Below are positions 1-8,470 of a stretch of DNA of 64,000 bases, piece after piece; positions within the stretch are counted from its first letter, which is position 1, and each line of letters begins with the position of its first letter. Source of the stretch: Bordetella parapertussis (GTDB lineage: Bacteria > Pseudomonadota > Gammaproteobacteria > Burkholderiales > Burkholderiaceae_D); assembly GCA_945883145.1 (NCBI GenBank), contig CAMCXB010000001.1, positions 62,001 through 126,000 of the forward strand, written 5' to 3'. The notes beneath the pieces are model-generated. The model was not told where the DNA came from, did no database searches, and saw only the letters and a list, made by a program, of their open reading frames with translations. Both the position numbers and the translations under genes were made by a program.

Positions 1-468
1 GCGATACAAAACTTGGCGCCTAAGCTTTATCAGTTGTTACAAGTAAGGCGAGTACTGGGTTTGCGTAATTCCACCCATATGCTGGTAAAGATTATGCAGC
101 CCTTTACAGGCAAGGCATTGCGTTTAGTCTCTTATACGCATCCTGAATATTTCACTATGCTGTGCGATTATTTTTCTACTGCGTCAAATCCTGAGCAAGG
201 TGATGTATTTCTGATGCGAGGCACCGAAGGTGAAACAGTCGCGAATGCAAAACGTGCAAATGCGATTGAGTGGTTTCATCAACATCAACGGTCAACACTG
301 GTAGAGCGTCAAGAACCGGTTGATCATTTTCCTGATTTGCCTGCGAATGATGCGGCCACTACTGCAGCATGGATTAAGCAAGCCTTGTTGAATGAAGAGT
401 TGATTCCGTTTGCAATTAAAGAACAAGTTGCACAATGTAAGCAGATCGCTAGGCAATTGAAAACATGA
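1..468 (+). CDS. ybiB: YbiB-like anthranilate phosphoribosyltransferase-fold protein (3' part)
   Basis: The reading frame is open from the first base, so the gene begins upstream and only the last 155 codons are here. The visible stretch contains TGKALRLVSYTHPEY and MRGTEGE, which resemble the C-terminal half of the YbiB/TrpD2 family. These proteins share the fold of anthranilate phosphoribosyltransferase (TrpD) but are known for nucleic-acid binding rather than tryptophan synthesis. The tail after the MRGTEGE stretch is less conserved. The stop codon overlaps the start of the next gene (ATGA), so the two are probably co-translated. Assignment is by motif memory only; a true TrpD is less likely because the C-terminal half differs. 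Confidence 0.72.
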   Translation, partial: AIQNLAPKLYQLLQVRRVLGLRNSTHMLVKIMQPFTGKALRLVSYTHPEYFTMLCDYFSTASNPEQGDVFLMRGTEGETVANAKRANAIEWFHQHQRSTLVERQEPVDHFPDLPANDAATTAAWIKQALLNEELIPFAIKEQVAQCKQIARQLKT

Positions 469-1661
469 CGCAAGCATTTGATGTGGCAGTGATTGGTGCG
501 GGTGCGGCCGGCATGATGTGTGCTGCAGTGGCTGGCCAACGTGGTAAGCGTGTGGTGTTAATTGATCATGCAGAAAAATTAGCAGAGAAGATTCGCATTT
601 CTGGTGGTGGTCGTTGCAACTTTACGAATCTTGATACGACGCCGCAAAATTTTCTTTCACAAAATCCGCATTTTTGTAAAAGCGCCTTGTCACGTTACAC
701 GCCTAAAGATTTCATTGATCTCATTAAGCGTTACGCAATTCCTTTTCATGAAAAACATAAAGGGCAATTGTTTTGTGATCGCTCTGCTGAAGACATTATT
801 CAGATGCTGAAAGCAGAATGTGAAGTGGGTAAGGTGAGTTGGTGTATGCCGACTGCAGTACGTAAGTTAGGTAAACAAGGTGAAGCCTTTCATATTGCTA
901 CCGATGCTGGCGAAATAATCGTACAACAAGTGGTGATTGCAACGGGTGGTTTATCCATTCCTAAGATAGGTGCTACTGATTTTGCATTTCGCATTGCTAA
1001 ACAATTTGATATAAAACTTATAGAGCCTAGGCCGGCATTGGTACCACTGACTTTTAGTGAAGCGGATTGGCAAAGTTTTATTCCTTTAGCAGGCATTTCA
1101 TTGGAAGTCGATGTAGCGACGGGTGATAAAAAAACAGGAGGCCAGTTTCGTGAAGATTTGTTATTCACACATCGAGGTTTATCCGGCCCCGCTGTGTTGC
1201 AGATTTCCAGTTATTGGAAAGATAGTGCTGCACTAACGCTCAATTTATTACCGAGCTTGGATGTGGCGCAAGAATTATTGGCAGCTAAGCATCAAGTGAA
1301 AAAAAATTTGGGAAATCATTTATCGCAATGGTTACCAGTTCGACTAATAGAAGGTTGGTTGCAAGTCCATGCTTTTAAACCGGATGCGCGATTAGCTGAT
1401 ATGCCGGATCAACAATTGCGTCGATTAGGTGCCGCAATCAATCAGTGGCAGATTGCGCCAAATGGCTCGGAAGGCTATCGCAAGGCGGAAGTGACTTTGG
1501 GCGGGGTGGATACACGCGAATTGTCGCAACAAAGCATGATGACAAATAAAGTGCCGGGACTTTACTTCATTGGTGAGTCGGTTGATGTGACGGGTTGGCT
1601 GGGTGGCTATAATTTTCAGTGGGCTTGGGCCTCTGGATCTGCTGCAGGATTAGCAATTTGA
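465..1661 (+). CDS. NAD(P)/FAD-dependent oxidoreductase, HI0933/YhiN family
   Basis: A 398-residue flavoprotein. The N-terminal dinucleotide-binding motif is VIGAGAAGMMCA (about residues 9-20), followed by the family signature ISGGGRCNFTN (about 45-55). A second glycine-rich motif, VIATGGLSIPKIG, lies near residue 160, and the C-terminal FAD-contact segment GESVDVTGWLGGYNFQWAWASG is at 370-392. These are the hallmarks of the HI0933-like (BaiN/YhiN) family, whose substrate in most bacteria is unknown. Length matches the family. It starts inside the stop codon of the upstream gene, so the pair is likely one transcript. No frame disruption is seen. Confidence 0.88.
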   Translation: MTQAFDVAVIGAGAAGMMCAAVAGQRGKRVVLIDHAEKLAEKIRISGGGRCNFTNLDTTPQNFLSQNPHFCKSALSRYTPKDFIDLIKRYAIPFHEKHKGQLFCDRSAEDIIQMLKAECEVGKVSWCMPTAVRKLGKQGEAFHIATDAGEIIVQQVVIATGGLSIPKIGATDFAFRIAKQFDIKLIEPRPALVPLTFSEADWQSFIPLAGISLEVDVATGDKKTGGQFREDLLFTHRGLSGPAVLQISSYWKDSAALTLNLLPSLDVAQELLAAKHQVKKNLGNHLSQWLPVRLIEGWLQVHAFKPDARLADMPDQQLRRLGAAINQWQIAPNGSEGYRKAEVTLGGVDTRELSQQSMMTNKVPGLYFIGESVDVTGWLGGYNFQWAWASGSAAGLAI

Positions 1662-1698
1662 TATGAAATAGTAGTTAGATTTGTTTCACTCAGAAGGC

Positions 1699-1727
1699 TT
1701 TCATTTGATCGCTGCGGCTGCTATAAT
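1699..1727 (+). promoter_or_regulatory. Extended -10 promoter for rpsU
   Basis: TATAAT at 1722-1727 is preceded by TGC at 1719-1721, which makes a textbook extended -10 element. The -35 position (about 1699-1704) is only a weak match. The start would lie near 1734, giving a leader of about 40 bases before the rpsU ATG. Similar TGC-TANANT elements occur upstream of rpoD, the helicase gene and tRNA-Thr in this window. Confidence 0.65.
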
Positions 1728-1772
1728 TCTCGACTTCGCAAAATATTTGTTGCGTAATTACGTTTTTACTAC

Positions 1773-1985
1773 ATGACCACTATCCGCCTTAAAGAAAACG
1801 AGCCGTTCGAAGTCGCTATGCGTCGCTTCAAGCGCACTATTGAAAAAACCGGTCTTTTGACTGATTTACGTGCGCGTGAATTTTACGAAAAGCCTACCGC
1901 TGAACGTAAACGTAAGCTTGCTGCTGCAGTTAAGCGCCATTACAAGCGTATCCGCAGCCAGCAATTGCCGAAAAAGCTCTACTGA
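1773..1985 (+). CDS. rpsU: 30S ribosomal protein S21
   Basis: A 70-residue, very basic protein that matches S21 from end to end: it opens [20 protein letters not shown], carries the conserved [17 protein letters not shown] segment and ends in a basic helix. S21 sits on the 30S platform near the anti-Shine-Dalgarno region and helps mRNA initiation. It heads the macromolecular-synthesis block with dnaG and rpoD, as in many proteobacteria. The gene has its own extended -10 promoter and a terminator directly after it, so much of its transcript probably ends before the downstream genes, giving more S21 than primase or sigma factor. Confidence 0.97.
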   Translation: MTTIRLKENEPFEVAMRRFKRTIEKTGLLTDLRAREFYEKPTAERKRKLAAAVKRHYKRIRSQQLPKKLY

Positions 1986-1991
1986 TTCGCC

Positions 1992-2065
1992 GCCTCACCA
2001 CTGGTGAGGCACAAGCCATACAAACCCGCTCCGGTTGTTGTCCGCAGCGGGTTTTGGTGTTTTTT
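1992..2065 (+). terminator. Double hairpin after rpsU (attenuating terminator)
   Basis: Two hairpins follow the rpsU stop. The first has perfect 8-base arms (GCCTCACC at 1992-1999, GGTGAGGC at 2003-2010) with a 3-base loop and no T tract. The second has arms AACCCGCT (2023-2030) and AGCGGGTT (2046-2053), followed by a T-rich run to 2065. The second is a plausible intrinsic terminator that would lower transcription into yqeY, dnaG and rpoD. Confidence 0.72.
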
Positions 2066-2094
2066 ACAGGTCAATAATTAATTGAGAGGTAACG

Positions 2095-2544
2095 ATGAGT
2101 CTCAAAGAAAAAATCACAGAAGATATGAAAAATGCCATGCGCGCTAAAGAAGCTGCGCGTCTGGCAACGATACGTTTGCTGACTTCTGCAATCAAGCAGA
2201 AAGAAGTGGATGAACGGATTGAAGTCAATGACGAGCAGGTGTTAGGCATTATTGAAAAAATGATTAAGCAGCGCAAAGACTCGATTACTCAATTTGAGGC
2301 TGGCGGTCGTCAGGATTTAGCGGATATAGAGAAAAGTGAGTTGGCGATTTTGTCGACTTACATGCCAGCTGCTTTATCCGAAGCAGAAGTGCAAGCAGAA
2401 GTGCAAGCTGCTGTAGCGGCATCAGGTGCTGCTGGTCCACAAGACATGGGTAAAGTGATGGCAATTTTGAAGCCAAAACTTGCAGGTCGCGCGGATATGA
2501 CGGCTGTTTCCGCAATCGTGAAAGCGGCATTGGTGAAGTCCTGA
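2095..2544 (+). CDS. GatB/YqeY domain-containing protein
   Basis: A 149-residue protein of the YqeY family, related to the C-terminal tRNA-interacting domain of GatB in the amidotransferase that forms Gln-tRNA or Asn-tRNA. Typical features are the opening SLKEKITEDMKNAMRAKE, the middle stretch LGIIEKMIKQRKDS and a C-terminal helical region containing PQDMGKVM and LKPKLAGRADM. The start at ATG 2095 is supported by GAGAGGT at 2084-2090. It lies between rpsU and dnaG, the usual betaproteobacterial position, and is presumably co-transcribed with dnaG. The cellular role of stand-alone YqeY proteins is unresolved; a tRNA-linked function is only inferred from the domain. Confidence 0.9.
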   Translation: MSLKEKITEDMKNAMRAKEAARLATIRLLTSAIKQKEVDERIEVNDEQVLGIIEKMIKQRKDSITQFEAGGRQDLADIEKSELAILSTYMPAALSEAEVQAEVQAAVAASGAAGPQDMGKVMAILKPKLAGRADMTAVSAIVKAALVKS

Positions 2545-2565
2545 TTTTATGCATCAGGCGCTAAA

Positions 2566-4359
2566 GTGATCCCACAAAGTTTTATCCAAGATTTACTCAA
2601 TCGTGTCGATATTGTCGACGTGGTGGGACGCTACGTTCAGTTAAAAAAAGGTGGCGCAAATTTTGGTGGCTTGTGCCCTTTTCATAACGAAAAATCGCCT
2701 AGTTTTACAGTCAGTCCCACTAAACAGTTTTATCACTGCTTTGGTTGTGGAGCACATGGCACTGCGATTGGTTTTTTAATTGAATATGCTGGTGTAGGCT
2801 TTGTCGATGCAGTCAAAGATTTAGCGCAAAGTGTAGGCATGACTGTGCCTGAGCAAGAAGACAAATTACTTCCTGCACAGCGAGCCGAACAACAATCGCG
2901 CACCTTAGCGCTGTCAGAAGTGATGACTAAAGCTTCAGATTTTTATCGCCGTGAATTACGTTCAGCATCACGTGCAATTGATTATTTAAAAGGACGAGGC
3001 CTATCTGGTGAAGTAGCAGGAAAGTTTTGGCTAGGTTTTGCTCCTGATGCTTGGGATAGTTTGAAAACCTTATTTCCTGATTACGAAGCGAATGAATTAG
3101 TTGAAGCTGGATTGGTGATCGATCGTAGTGAAGAAGAGAGTGGTGGTAGAAAACGTTACGATCGTTTTCGTGATCGCATCATGTTCCCAATTCGAAATTC
3201 CAAAGGTCAAGTGATTGGCTTTGGTGGTCGTGTGATGGATAAAGGTGAACCTAAATATTTGAATTCACCTGAGACTCCGCTATTTCAAAAAGGTAGTGAG
3301 CTATACGGATTATTTGAAGCACGACAAGCGATACGCGACAAAGGCTATGTCTTGGTTACTGAGGGCTACATGGATGTGGTGGCACTTGCGCAGTTTGGTT
3401 TTGCGCAAGCAGTAGCAACTTTAGGAACAGCTTGTACACCAGTGCATGTACAAAAATTATTGCGTCAGACTGAGAATGTAATTTTTAGTTTTGATGGTGA
3501 TGCAGCAGGACGACGCGCAGCAAGACGTGCATTGGAAGCTTGTTTGCCGCACGCTTCAGATAACAAGAGTTTGAAGTTTTTATTCTTACCTGCCGAGCAT
3601 GATCCAGATAGCTACATCAGAGAATTTGGTACAGAGGCATTTGAAACAATGGTGCAAGATGCCATGCCTTTGTCGCAGTTCTTTTTGAATGAGGTCAGTG
3701 CGGGGAATGATTTACAAACAGCGGAAGGTCGTGCGCGCGTTTTATTTGATGCCAAACCTTTGCTGCAAACCATGCCAGCCTCAGCATTACGCTTACAGCT
3801 AATTAGGCAGTTGGCACAAACTGCCGAAAGCACGGTAGAAGAAATTGTTAGTTTGTTTGAGATGCAACAAGTGACACCGCGTGGTCGAAAGGTTGCACAA
3901 GCGATTAAAAGAAAAGCACCGGTTGAATTAGAACGTCAGGTCTTGCGATTACTACTTTCGCACCCCATCTTGGTAAGAGAATTAGATGCGCCAGCAGTCA
4001 AGATGCTAATGAGTGCGGGTACCGATGGCGGGGAGTTGCTAGGACAATTGCTTGCTGCCTGTGACGAGTTACCCGGCACACTGCAATTTGCGGTATTAGC
4101 TCAAGTGTTACAGGAAAAGTCTGGCGAATTTGATGAATTAATTGCAGAAATTGCTGCCGAATCCGAATCTGAACTTGAGCTTGCTCGTAAAGAGTTGTTT
4201 GGCGCCTTACGTAAGACGAGTATCAAAACCCTAAAGGCGGAGCAAGAACGCTTGATAGCCACTGGACTTGAGGCTGAGCAAGCGAAACTACGTTATCGAG
4301 AAATTAACATCGAGTTGGAGCAATTGAGATTAGCGGTAGATCTCGACACTGCGCAATGA
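2566..4359 (+). CDS. dnaG: DNA primase
   Basis: The 597-residue primase makes RNA primers for lagging-strand synthesis on DnaB-unwound DNA. The N-terminal CHC2 zinc ribbon is intact (Cys37, His40, Cys58, Cys61). The TOPRIM domain has its acidic residues: EGYMDV near residue 266 and the DGD motif near 311. The C-terminal part is helical and resembles the helicase-interaction domain, which is poorly conserved among species. The start is GTG at 2566, giving the family-typical IPQSFIQDLLNRVDIVDVV. Length is normal. It is 21 bases after the YqeY gene and upstream of rpoD, which has its own promoter in the gap. Confidence 0.97.
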   Translation: MIPQSFIQDLLNRVDIVDVVGRYVQLKKGGANFGGLCPFHNEKSPSFTVSPTKQFYHCFGCGAHGTAIGFLIEYAGVGFVDAVKDLAQSVGMTVPEQEDKLLPAQRAEQQSRTLALSEVMTKASDFYRRELRSASRAIDYLKGRGLSGEVAGKFWLGFAPDAWDSLKTLFPDYEANELVEAGLVIDRSEEESGGRKRYDRFRDRIMFPIRNSKGQVIGFGGRVMDKGEPKYLNSPETPLFQKGSELYGLFEARQAIRDKGYVLVTEGYMDVVALAQFGFAQAVATLGTACTPVHVQKLLRQTENVIFSFDGDAAGRRAARRALEACLPHASDNKSLKFLFLPAEHDPDSYIREFGTEAFETMVQDAMPLSQFFLNEVSAGNDLQTAEGRARVLFDAKPLLQTMPASALRLQLIRQLAQTAESTVEEIVSLFEMQQVTPRGRKVAQAIKRKAPVELERQVLRLLLSHPILVRELDAPAVKMLMSAGTDGGELLGQLLAACDELPGTLQFAVLAQVLQEKSGEFDELIAEIAAESESELELARKELFGALRKTSIKTLKAEQERLIATGLEAEQAKLRYREINIELEQLRLAVDLDTAQ

Positions 4360-4406
4360 AGTAAGGATTTTTGAGAGTGATAGCAGGGAGAAATGCTGCT
4401 TCACTG

Positions 4407-4415
4407 TGCTACAAT
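4407..4415 (+). promoter_or_regulatory. Extended -10 promoter candidate for rpoD
   Basis: TGC at 4407-4409 directly precedes TACAAT at 4410-4415. No good -35 hexamer is present. This would start transcription near 4422 and leave a leader of about 180 bases before the rpoD ATG at 4602. Assignment rests on the sequence match and the recurrence of the same element elsewhere in the window. Confidence 0.5.
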
Positions 4416-4486
4416 GGAAGGCTTTTCTATCAACGTTGTAAAGCTTTTTTTAATTTAATCCTGCTGGACTGACAGGCCAAAAAATC

Positions 4487-4531
4487 ATGGCAGAACGACC
4501 CGGTAAATTTACCGGACTGCCCGACTGCTGA
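4487..4531 (+). other. rpoD leader: possible 14-residue peptide and two palindromes
   Basis: The untranslated region between the rpoD promoter and gene holds a short frame, ATG 4487 to TGA 4531, coding 14 residues ([14 protein letters not shown]). A perfect 16-base palindrome, CCGGTAAATTTACCGG, lies inside it at 4500-4515, and a smaller hairpin CTGAT-AATA-ATCAG follows at 4528-4541. There is no strong ribosome binding site, so the peptide may not be made. The palindrome could be an RNA hairpin or a protein site. Confidence 0.25.
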
Positions 4532-4601
4532 TAATAATCAGCCCCGGCTCACTCTCCAGTTTCCTTTGCAGCATTGGCAAACCCATTTGTTGGATGGACC
4601 C

Positions 4602-7289
4602 ATGGCGAACGCAACCAAAAAAACTGTGAAAACTTCCCCTAGCAAAGCAAAGGCAGCTAAAACTGCTCCTGCGCGTAAAACCGTAAAGCCGGTAAAAGTA
4701 GCTGCAAAAGTTGCAACTAAAGCAGCAACGAAGGCAGCCCCTAAAGCAGCCACTAAAGCTGTGTCGACCAAAACTGCTGCTAAGCCTAAACAGGCAGTGG
4801 CAACCAAGTCAGCCAGTAAAACTGCGAACAAATCACCCGCTAAAGTGGTCGCTAAGACCAGTGCAGCTGCTAAGGCAGCACCTAAAAAGCCAGTCAAGGC
4901 TGTGAGTGCTACCAAGGTAGCGCCAAAAGCCGCGCCCAAAAAAGCTGTCAAGGCCGTGAGTGCACCGAATAAAGCACCCGTAACGAAAGCCTCAGTGACA
5001 ACAAGTAAACCAGTAGCACCGAAAGTCGTTGCTCCAAAAACTGCAGTAACCAAACCTGCAGCGCCAGTGGCCAAGAAAACAGCTGCTCCTGCAGTTGTGA
5101 CACCAGCTGCTGCTAGCGATCATAAATTGATGTCGGTGAAACAAACCACTGACGCAGCAGCATTGGCAGAAATTGATACCTCCGGTTATATTCTGCCGGG
5201 TGTGAAAGTTCCTGGTCGTCGTGGTCGTAAGCCACGCGATTTTCAGCCAGAGAATGAAGAAGTCGCAGCATTAAATGCAGTTGAACGCGCTGAGTTAAAA
5301 GCAGCTGATAAAGCGAAAGCACGCGATCGAAAAGCGAAAGAAAAACAATTCTTAAAAGATGCGTTTTCTTCTGATTCGGAAGCGACTGAAGAAGAATTAG
5401 AACGTCGTCGTCAAAAGCTAAAAACCTTAATCAAGTTGGGTAAAGAACGTGGCTTTTTGACGCATGCTGAAATCAACGACCATCTGCCAGAAAATATTGT
5501 TGAACCTGAAGCGATTGAAGGCATTATCGGTACCTTCAATGATATGGGAATTGCAGTCTATGATCACGCACCTGATGCAGAGTCATTACTTCTGTCAGAT
5601 AACGTAGCAACCGTTGCCAATGATGATGATGCAGAAGCTGCTGCAGAAGCTGCGCTGCAAACAGTAGATTCAGATTTTGGTCGTACGACAGATCCTGTTC
5701 GTATGTACATGCGTGAAATGGGTTCGGTTGAACTCTTAACGCGTGAAGGCGAAATTGAAATCGCAAAACGTATCGAGGGTGGATTGAAGGACATGATCCA
5801 AGCTATCTCGGCATGTCCTATGACGATTTCAGAAATTCTCGCAGCGGCTGAACGTATAACTAACGATGAAACCAAAATTGATGAAATCGTTGATGGTTTA
5901 GTCGATCCTAATGCGGAAGAACCGGATGTGATTCCTGCTGCAGTAGCAGCCGCTGCAGCTGCCGCCGCGGCAGCAGCTGCAGAAGAAGAAGACGATGAAG
6001 ACGACGATGAAGAAGACGAAGAGGCAGAAGGTAACGCCAATGGTGGTGCTGCTGGTTTCTCTGCTGAGCAGCTTGAGCAATTAAAGCGCGACTCGTTGGA
6101 AAAATTCGCCAATATCAAAACGCAATTCGACAAAATGCGTAAGTCGTATGAGAAAGAAGGCTATAACTCCAAAGCGTATGCTAAAGCACAAGAGTTAATC
6201 ACCGAAGAACTCATGACCATACGCTTTACTGCGAAGGTTGTAGAAAAACTGTGCGATACCTTACGTGGTCAGGTAGATGAAGTTCGTCAAATTGAAAGAC
6301 AAATTTTAGATGTCACAGTGAATAAATGTGGCATGCCTAGACCGCACTTCATTAAAGTTTTCCCTGGTAATGAAACCAATCTGAAATGGATAGATGGTGA
6401 AGTCACAGGTAATCATGCTTACAGTGTGGTTTTAGCGCGCAATGTACCAACCATCAAAGAGCTTCAACAAAAGCTAATTGATTTGCAATCGCGTGTCGTG
6501 CTGCCGCTAGTTGAACTGCGTAACATCAATAAAAAGATGGCGGCAGGAGAAACTAAAGCACGTAAAGCTAAACGTGAAATGACTGAAGCAAATTTACGTT
6601 TGGTTATTTCGATTGCAAAAAAATATACCAACCGTGGTTTGCAATTCTTGGATCTTATCCAAGAGGGGAATATCGGTTTGATGAAAGCGGTAGATAAGTT
6701 TGAATATCGCCGTGGATATAAATTCTCCACTTATGCAACATGGTGGATTCGTCAGGCAATTACGCGTTCCATTGCTGACCAAGCGAGAACTATCCGTATT
6801 CCGGTTCACATGATTGAGACCATCAATAAAATGAACCGTATCTCTCGTCAGATTTTGCAGGAAACAGGTGCTGAACCTGATCCAGCAACACTGGCGATCA
6901 AGATGGAAATGCCGGAAGATAAAATCCGCAAGATCATGAAAATCGCTAAAGAGCCGATTTCCATGGAAACGCCAATTGGTGATGATGATGATTCGCATCT
7001 TGGTGACTTCATTGAGGATAACAACACACTCGCACCGGCAGATGCTGCATTACATGCTTCTATGCGCGGTGTGGTTAAAGATGTGTTGGATTCATTGACA
7101 CCTCGTGAAGCAAAAGTATTACGTATGCGCTTTGGTATCGAGATGTCGACTGATCACACCCTCGAAGAAGTGGGTAAGCAGTTTGATGTGACACGTGAAC
7201 GTATACGCCAGATAGAAGCGAAGGCATTACGTAAACTGCGTCATCCTTCACGCTCTGACAAGCTCAAGAGCTTCCTCGAAGGCGGTTAA
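4602..7289 (+). CDS. rpoD: RNA polymerase primary sigma factor RpoD (sigma-70) with Lys/Ala-rich N-terminal extension
   Basis: Primary sigma factor, 895 residues from ATG 4602; a TTG 36 bases upstream is in frame, but the ATG has GGATGG just before it. Residues 1 to about 185 are a Lys/Ala/Pro/Thr-rich, histone-H1-like tract. Region 1.1 lies near 265-325, region 1.2 ([11 protein letters not shown]) near 365. The non-conserved region holds a poly-Ala run and an Asp/Glu run (about 445-485). Region 2, with the -10-recognition helix ([17 protein letters not shown]), is at 665-727, and region 4, with the -35 helix-turn-helix ([20 protein letters not shown]), near 832-881. E. coli RpoD is 613 residues, so the tail and acidic insert account for most of the extra length. 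It lies downstream of dnaG. Confidence 0.97.
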   Translation: MANATKKTVKTSPSKAKAAKTAPARKTVKPVKVAAKVATKAATKAAPKAATKAVSTKTAAKPKQAVATKSASKTANKSPAKVVAKTSAAAKAAPKKPVKAVSATKVAPKAAPKKAVKAVSAPNKAPVTKASVTTSKPVAPKVVAPKTAVTKPAAPVAKKTAAPAVVTPAAASDHKLMSVKQTTDAAALAEIDTSGYILPGVKVPGRRGRKPRDFQPENEEVAALNAVERAELKAADKAKARDRKAKEKQFLKDAFSSDSEATEEELERRRQKLKTLIKLGKERGFLTHAEINDHLPENIVEPEAIEGIIGTFNDMGIAVYDHAPDAESLLLSDNVATVANDDDAEAAAEAALQTVDSDFGRTTDPVRMYMREMGSVELLTREGEIEIAKRIEGGLKDMIQAISACPMTISEILAAAERITNDETKIDEIVDGLVDPNAEEPDVIPAAVAAAAAAAAAAAAEEEDDEDDDEEDEEAEGNANGGAAGFSAEQLEQLKRDSLEKFANIKTQFDKMRKSYEKEGYNSKAYAKAQELITEELMTIRFTAKVVEKLCDTLRGQVDEVRQIERQILDVTVNKCGMPRPHFIKVFPGNETNLKWIDGEVTGNHAYSVVLARNVPTIKELQQKLIDLQSRVVLPLVELRNINKKMAAGETKARKAKREMTEANLRLVISIAKKYTNRGLQFLDLIQEGNIGLMKAVDKFEYRRGYKFSTYATWWIRQAITRSIADQARTIRIPVHMIETINKMNRISRQILQETGAEPDPATLAIKMEMPEDKIRKIMKIAKEPISMETPIGDDDDSHLGDFIEDNNTLAPADAALHASMRGVVKDVLDSLTPREAKVLRMRFGIEMSTDHTLEEVGKQFDVTRERIRQIEAKALRKLRHPSRSDKLKSFLEGG

Positions 7290-7383
7290 TTTCGGATAAA
7301 ACCGTTGTATCGAAATCAGTTTTTAGGTTACGACGGTTTAAGCGCGATAAAATCCAAAATGGATTAGCGCTACTGAGGTTAAA

Positions 7384-7460
<77 letters not shown>

Positions 7461-7461
<1 letters not shown>

Positions 7462-7506
7462 ATAAATAACAAAACCCGCGCAACTGCGCGGGTTTTGTTA
7501 TTTATT
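7461..7506 (+). terminator. Perfect 21-bp inverted repeat terminator after tRNA-Ile2
   Basis: Arms at 7461-7481 and 7486-7506 are exact reverse complements around a 4-base loop (AACT). The GC core CCCGCGC/GCGCGGG is flanked by an A-rich 5' side and a T-rich 3' side, so it can stop transcription from either direction. The left arm begins at the last base of the tRNA CCA end. Confidence 0.85.
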
Positions 7507-7550
7507 TAACTTTTTCCAGAATTGTTGGTGGGCTAGATGGAGAGTTCAAC

Positions 7551-7961
7551 ATGGCGATACAACTAAATGTCGAACCACTTATCAATGCAGCTCAACGTCT
7601 TGAAGAAGGACAAGCTCGTTACCAAAAAGATGAAAGTGATATTCAGATCCGCGATGGCTTAGTAAAAAAATTTGAATTCACTTATGAGTTATCGCACAAG
7701 ATGCTCAAGCGTTATCTTGAGCTGAATTCAGCAAATCCAACGCAGTTCGATCAAATGACATTTGCAGATCTGATTCGTACAGGCAACGAGCAAGGTGTAT
7801 TAGCTAGTGATTGGATGGTCTGGAAAAATTTCAGAGAAATGAGAAGTTCGACTAGCCATGCTTATGACGAGGCGATTGCACTGAAAGTGGTAAGTGGTAT
7901 TCCTTATTTTCTAGAAGAAGTGAAATTTCTTTTGCATCAATTGCAAGTGCGATCAAAATGA
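7551..7961 (+). CDS. hepT: HepT-like toxin / nucleotidyltransferase substrate-binding protein (HI0074 family)
   Basis: A 136-residue, all-helical protein of the HI0074 family (HEPN superfamily). Characteristic stretches are VKKFEFTYELSHKMLKRYLE and the C-terminal RSSTSHAY, which fits the HEPN R-X4-H-X-Y motif of HepT RNases. In related type VII toxin-antitoxin pairs, HepT is an RNase or nucleotide-targeting toxin silenced when MntA adds AMP to the tyrosine of this motif. ATG 7551 has GGAGAG at 7539-7544. The gene overlaps the next by 4 bases (ATGA), as expected for a stoichiometric pair. No clear promoter lies in the short gap after the tRNA terminator. Older annotation would call it a substrate-binding subunit. 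Confidence 0.82.
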   Translation: MAIQLNVEPLINAAQRLEEGQARYQKDESDIQIRDGLVKKFEFTYELSHKMLKRYLELNSANPTQFDQMTFADLIRTGNEQGVLASDWMVWKNFREMRSSTSHAYDEAIALKVVSGIPYFLEEVKFLLHQLQVRSK

Positions 7962-8266
7962 AAGAGAAGCCAGATATTGCCATCACAGATGCTGAATGGT
8001 CTATCGTTAAAGATATTTTGCAAAAGTTTCTGCCTAAAGAGACTGTTTGGGCATTTGGTTCTAGGGTCAGGCACACTCACAAACCTTTTTCTGATCTTGA
8101 TATCGTCGTGGTTAATGATCAGCCATTATCAATAGCAACAATGGCAGAATTAAGCGAAGCATTTTCTGAATCAGATTTACCTTGGAAAGTCGATGTCGTT
8201 GATTGGGCTAGTATCAGTGAAGGATTTAGAAAAAATATACATGCTGATAAAGTGCAACTGCAGTAA
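7958..8266 (+). CDS. mntA: MntA-like minimal nucleotidyltransferase antitoxin
   Basis: A 102-residue minimal nucleotidyltransferase. It shows the exact GS-X10-DXD motif (GSRVRHTHKPFSDLD, about residues 33-47) that binds metal and NTP, plus a third acidic position in WKVDVVDW (about 87-94). In characterised HepT/MntA pairs the MntA enzyme AMPylates its partner and neutralises it. It follows hepT with an ATGA overlap and ends 45 bases before a strong terminator, so the pair is a self-contained two-gene unit. The catalytic residues are all present, so it should be active. An alternative is a house-cleaning nucleotidyltransferase of unknown target, as HI0073 was first described. Confidence 0.85.
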   Translation: MKEKPDIAITDAEWSIVKDILQKFLPKETVWAFGSRVRHTHKPFSDLDIVVVNDQPLSIATMAELSEAFSESDLPWKVDVVDWASISEGFRKNIHADKVQLQ

Positions 8267-8311
8267 AAGAGAGCTGAAATAGCGAGTAACAAAAAACTCA
8301 AAAAGGAAAAG

Positions 8312-8338
8312 CCAACCCTAGGGTTGGTATTTTTTTGC
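8312..8338 (+). terminator. Terminator after the hepT/mntA pair
   Basis: A perfect 16-base palindrome CCAACCCTAGGGTTGG (8312-8327) is followed by a T run at 8330-8336. The A-rich stretch just upstream could let it work for leftward transcription too. Confidence 0.8.
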
Positions 8339-8379
8339 CTGAGCCTAACAAAACTAGTCAATAATCTGTGAGGTTATTT

Positions 8380-8397
8380 CACTTATTGCACTTATTG
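8380..8397 (+). promoter_or_regulatory. Tandem 9-base repeat before the second toxin-antitoxin pair (operator candidate)
   Basis: CACTTATTG occurs twice head to tail with no gap (8380-8388 and 8389-8397). A TATACT that could serve as a -10 follows at 8404-8409, so the repeats overlap the expected -35 region. This is the place where an excisionase-fold antitoxin would be expected to bind to repress its own operon. The function is inferred from position. Confidence 0.4.
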
Positions 8398-8470
8398 CGT
8401 TTATATACTTAATTGTGTAAATTTATAAGCAGCTGATGTTTCAGAAGGTAATAAACCTAAAGGGATTGCG

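Noticed and set aside
4611..5060. Repetitive DNA that resembles an array
   Set aside because: Units are irregular codons for Lys/Ala, without constant repeats and spacers, so not CRISPR.
4538..5074. Long leftward frame of Ala/Leu/Thr-rich sequence opposite rpoD
   Set aside because: It is the antisense of the Lys/Ala-rich tail; codon repeats keep it open. There is no start signal.
5564..6133. Leftward Ser/Ala-rich frame opposite rpoD
   Set aside because: It mirrors the poly-Ala and acidic codons of RpoD and has no ribosome binding site.
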